From Syntrophobacter sp. DG_60 (GTDB lineage Bacteria; Desulfobacterota; Desulfofervidia; Desulfofervidales; DG-60), in assembly GCA_001304365.1 (NCBI GenBank), contig LJNA01000093.1, forward strand, positions 1-6,617: a stretch of DNA of 6,617 bases. The letters run 5' to 3'. Every line of letters begins with the position of its first letter. Position 1 is the first letter of the stretch. Below the pieces are notes generated by a model that was given only the letters and a program-made list of their open reading frames with translations, had not been told where the DNA came from and searched no databases. Positions 5,943 to 6,617 of the stretch are shown here, one piece after another. Both the position numbers and the translations under genes were made by a program.

Positions 5943-6057
5943 GCTTAATACTTCGGCAACCCTTCTACCATATCCAGCACATATCTTATGTGCTGGACTT
6001 AGGCTGGGCTTTGCGCCCCGTCCTTTCGGACGGTTTACCCTTTTCGGTATTAAGCCG
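5943..6057 (-). ncRNA. Cyclic-di-GMP-I (GEMM-I) riboswitch aptamer
   Basis: Read on the minus strand, all hallmarks of the class I c-di-GMP aptamer occur in order. P1 is GCTTAATAC (6055-6047) with GTATTAAGC (5951-5943), nine pairs. GGGTAAACC (6040-6032) follows. The second helix is CCGTCC-GAAA-GGACGG (6033-6018) with the GAAA tetraloop. Next is the core GCGCAAAGCCC, then CCTAAG (6003-5998) and TATGG (5972-5968), which together form the canonical 11-nt tetraloop receptor. Between these is a 10-bp stem TCCAGCACAT/ATGTGCTGGA (5997-5973). GGTAGAAGGGTTGCCG completes the three-way junction. The middle G of GGGTAAACC matches G20 of the Vibrio Vc2 aptamer, which favours c-di-GMP over cGAMP. It lies in the leader of the glycoside-hydrolase-like gene and is followed by a terminator platform. 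An open frame at 5913-6125 on this strand is not a gene. Confidence 0.92.
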
Positions 6058-6077
6058 AATTTAAATTCCTTTTTAAT

Positions 6078-6106
6078 AAAATAAGCATCTACAAAGGAAA
6101 GGTCAA
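6078..6106 (-). promoter_or_regulatory. Sigma70 promoter of the riboswitch-gene transcript
   Basis: On the minus strand TTGACC (6106-6101), five of six matches to the -35 consensus, is followed after exactly 17 bp by TATTTT (6083-6078). Transcription would begin near 6071, about 15 nt before the first base of the aptamer P1 helix. That is the expected placement for a riboswitch leader and supports both calls. Confidence 0.68.
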
Positions 6107-6210
6107 TATTGAAAATTTGCCACAAGTAAGCAGATGTTTAGGTACCGTATTATCTTACCTTAAAAGAGTAGGTTTTTCACATCATGTTATTTTTCCAAGA
6201 AGGATAGGCT

Positions 6211-6263
6211 AATAAAAAAGAAAAAAAAGAAGCCTGAAAGACGCAGAGGGTAATCGCCAAGGC
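6211..6263 (-). terminator. Imperfect terminator-like structure, minus strand
   Basis: On the minus strand GCCT (6263-6260) pairs with AGGC (6235-6232). Inside it GGCG (6258-6255) pairs with CGTC (6243-6240), including one G-U. A long U-rich stretch with an unbroken run of eight U follows (6228-6221, continuing to 6211). The stem is interrupted and the loop is large, so efficiency is doubtful. If real, it would end a minus-strand transcript coming from beyond the right edge and insulate the riboswitch promoter. Confidence 0.25.
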
Positions 6264-6530
6264 CATTATGCACGTGGTATACATTGTTATGTATCTGGGA
6301 GAAGTTTTTTCTAAAAATTAAATAATATCTCTGGCAGTGATACTTTGTCTTAATTCTGCTTTTCTTCTTTAAGAGAGTCATTTTTCATAAATATCACTAT
6401 CATAATCATATAATCAAAGTCAGTTTTAGTTTCACAGGGCAGTAAGCCGCTGAGTTCTATTTCCTTGTGTCCTAATAAGTCTTAATTCCTCCCCAGCCTA
6501 AATAATCTCGGCTTTAAATCCAGCTTAGAT

Positions 6531-6567
6531 AGATTTTCTGAAAATAAAAGATATTTTAAGAAAATCT
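6531..6567. repeat. Long A/T-rich inverted repeat (hairpin)
   Basis: AGATTTTCT (6531-6539) pairs with AGAAAATCT (6559-6567). Inside, AAAATA (6541-6546) pairs with TATTTT (6552-6557), with a single G/A mismatch between the two helices and a 5-nt loop (6547-6551). The result is 15 pairs in 37 bases. It has no U tract and low GC, so it is not a typical terminator. A protein-binding site or cruciform-type element is possible. Function unknown. Confidence 0.5.
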
Positions 6568-6617
6568 AAGATTTAATGAGATTTAAAAAATCGGGATTTA
6601 TAACAGTTTGATTATAT

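Larger units (their letters stand above)
6107..6617. other. Right-end non-coding region
   Basis: No convincing gene is seen on either strand in these 511 bases. They are A/T-rich and include a purine-rich run (6211-6230), a weak minus-strand terminator-like structure (6211-6263) and a small hairpin ATACAT-TGTT-ATGTAT (6279-6294). A long A/T hairpin lies at 6531-6567. A minus-strand GGGGAGG within GGCTGGGGAGGAATTAAG (about 6499-6482) resembles a Shine-Dalgarno but has no ATG, GTG or TTG at proper spacing opening a useful frame. The short ATG frame at 6576-6611 closes after 11 codons. Confidence 0.4.

Noticed and set aside
5913..6125. Minus-strand open frame of 70 codons
   Set aside because: It lies across the c-di-GMP aptamer and its platform; the translation is not protein-like and the RNA structure explains the sequence.
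6232..6300. Possible second riboswitch suggested by GAAAGACGCAGAGGG
   Set aside because: Only a few bases resemble the GEMM core; the tetraloop helix, GGGCAAACC segment and tetraloop receptor are missing on this strand.
6187..6381. Minus-strand open frame of 64 codons ending in a poly-Phe stretch
   Set aside because: Low-complexity A/T translation, no ribosome binding site, and the poly-Phe is just the T-rich tract.
6576..6611. Short frame MRFKKSGFITV resembling a type IV prepilin N-terminus (KKSGF)
   Set aside because: It stops after 11 codons, has no Shine-Dalgarno, and no pilin-like sequence follows before the window ends.

Overview
This is an AT-rich bacterial window with seven protein-coding genes, one of them cut by the left edge, and one clear structured RNA. 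The gene content suggests a Gram-negative-type anaerobe, perhaps of the Desulfobacterota or a related thermophilic lineage. That rests only on protein style and the periplasmic protein at 3814-4272, so it is a weak guess. There is no tRNA, rRNA, CRISPR array or transposase.

Left part (1-1807, + strand): the C-terminal end of a HEPN-domain protein is followed by a two-gene operon. The operon encodes an HD-domain metal-dependent phosphohydrolase and a D-alanine--D-alanine ligase (ddl), with the ddl GTG start overlapping the HD stop. A promoter-like sequence lies so close to the HD start that its mRNA may be leaderless. A perfect 16-bp palindrome covers that promoter's -10 element.

Middle part (1804-4272, - strand): htpX, a membrane zinc metalloprotease with a near-consensus sigma70 promoter, is followed by an endonuclease/exonuclease/phosphatase (EEP) family gene. 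The EEP start lies inside a short A/T-rich repeat, and its stop codon overlaps the ddl stop tail-to-tail. Upstream of htpX, a 290-base gap carries a terminator-shaped hairpin whose G-U pairs favour + strand RNA. Beyond it lies a gene for a small exported protein of a conserved but uncharacterised type.

Right part (4807-6106, - strand): the most informative locus. A sigma70-like promoter is followed by a class I cyclic-di-GMP riboswitch with its GAAA tetraloop, 11-nt tetraloop receptor and GCGCAAAGCC core. Next come a terminator hairpin and a secreted or membrane-anchored glycoside-hydrolase-like protein (PF13200/DUF4015 type). The 3' arm of the terminator contains the gene's Shine-Dalgarno sequence, and its U-tract runs to the start codon. 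A 14-nt segment at the 5' end of the aptamer is exactly complementary to the terminator loop. This reads as a switch that could control both transcription and translation of an envelope carbohydrate-active protein in response to c-di-GMP.

The last 500 bases (6107-6617) and 4384-4806 have no convincing gene, only hairpins and A/T-rich sequence.
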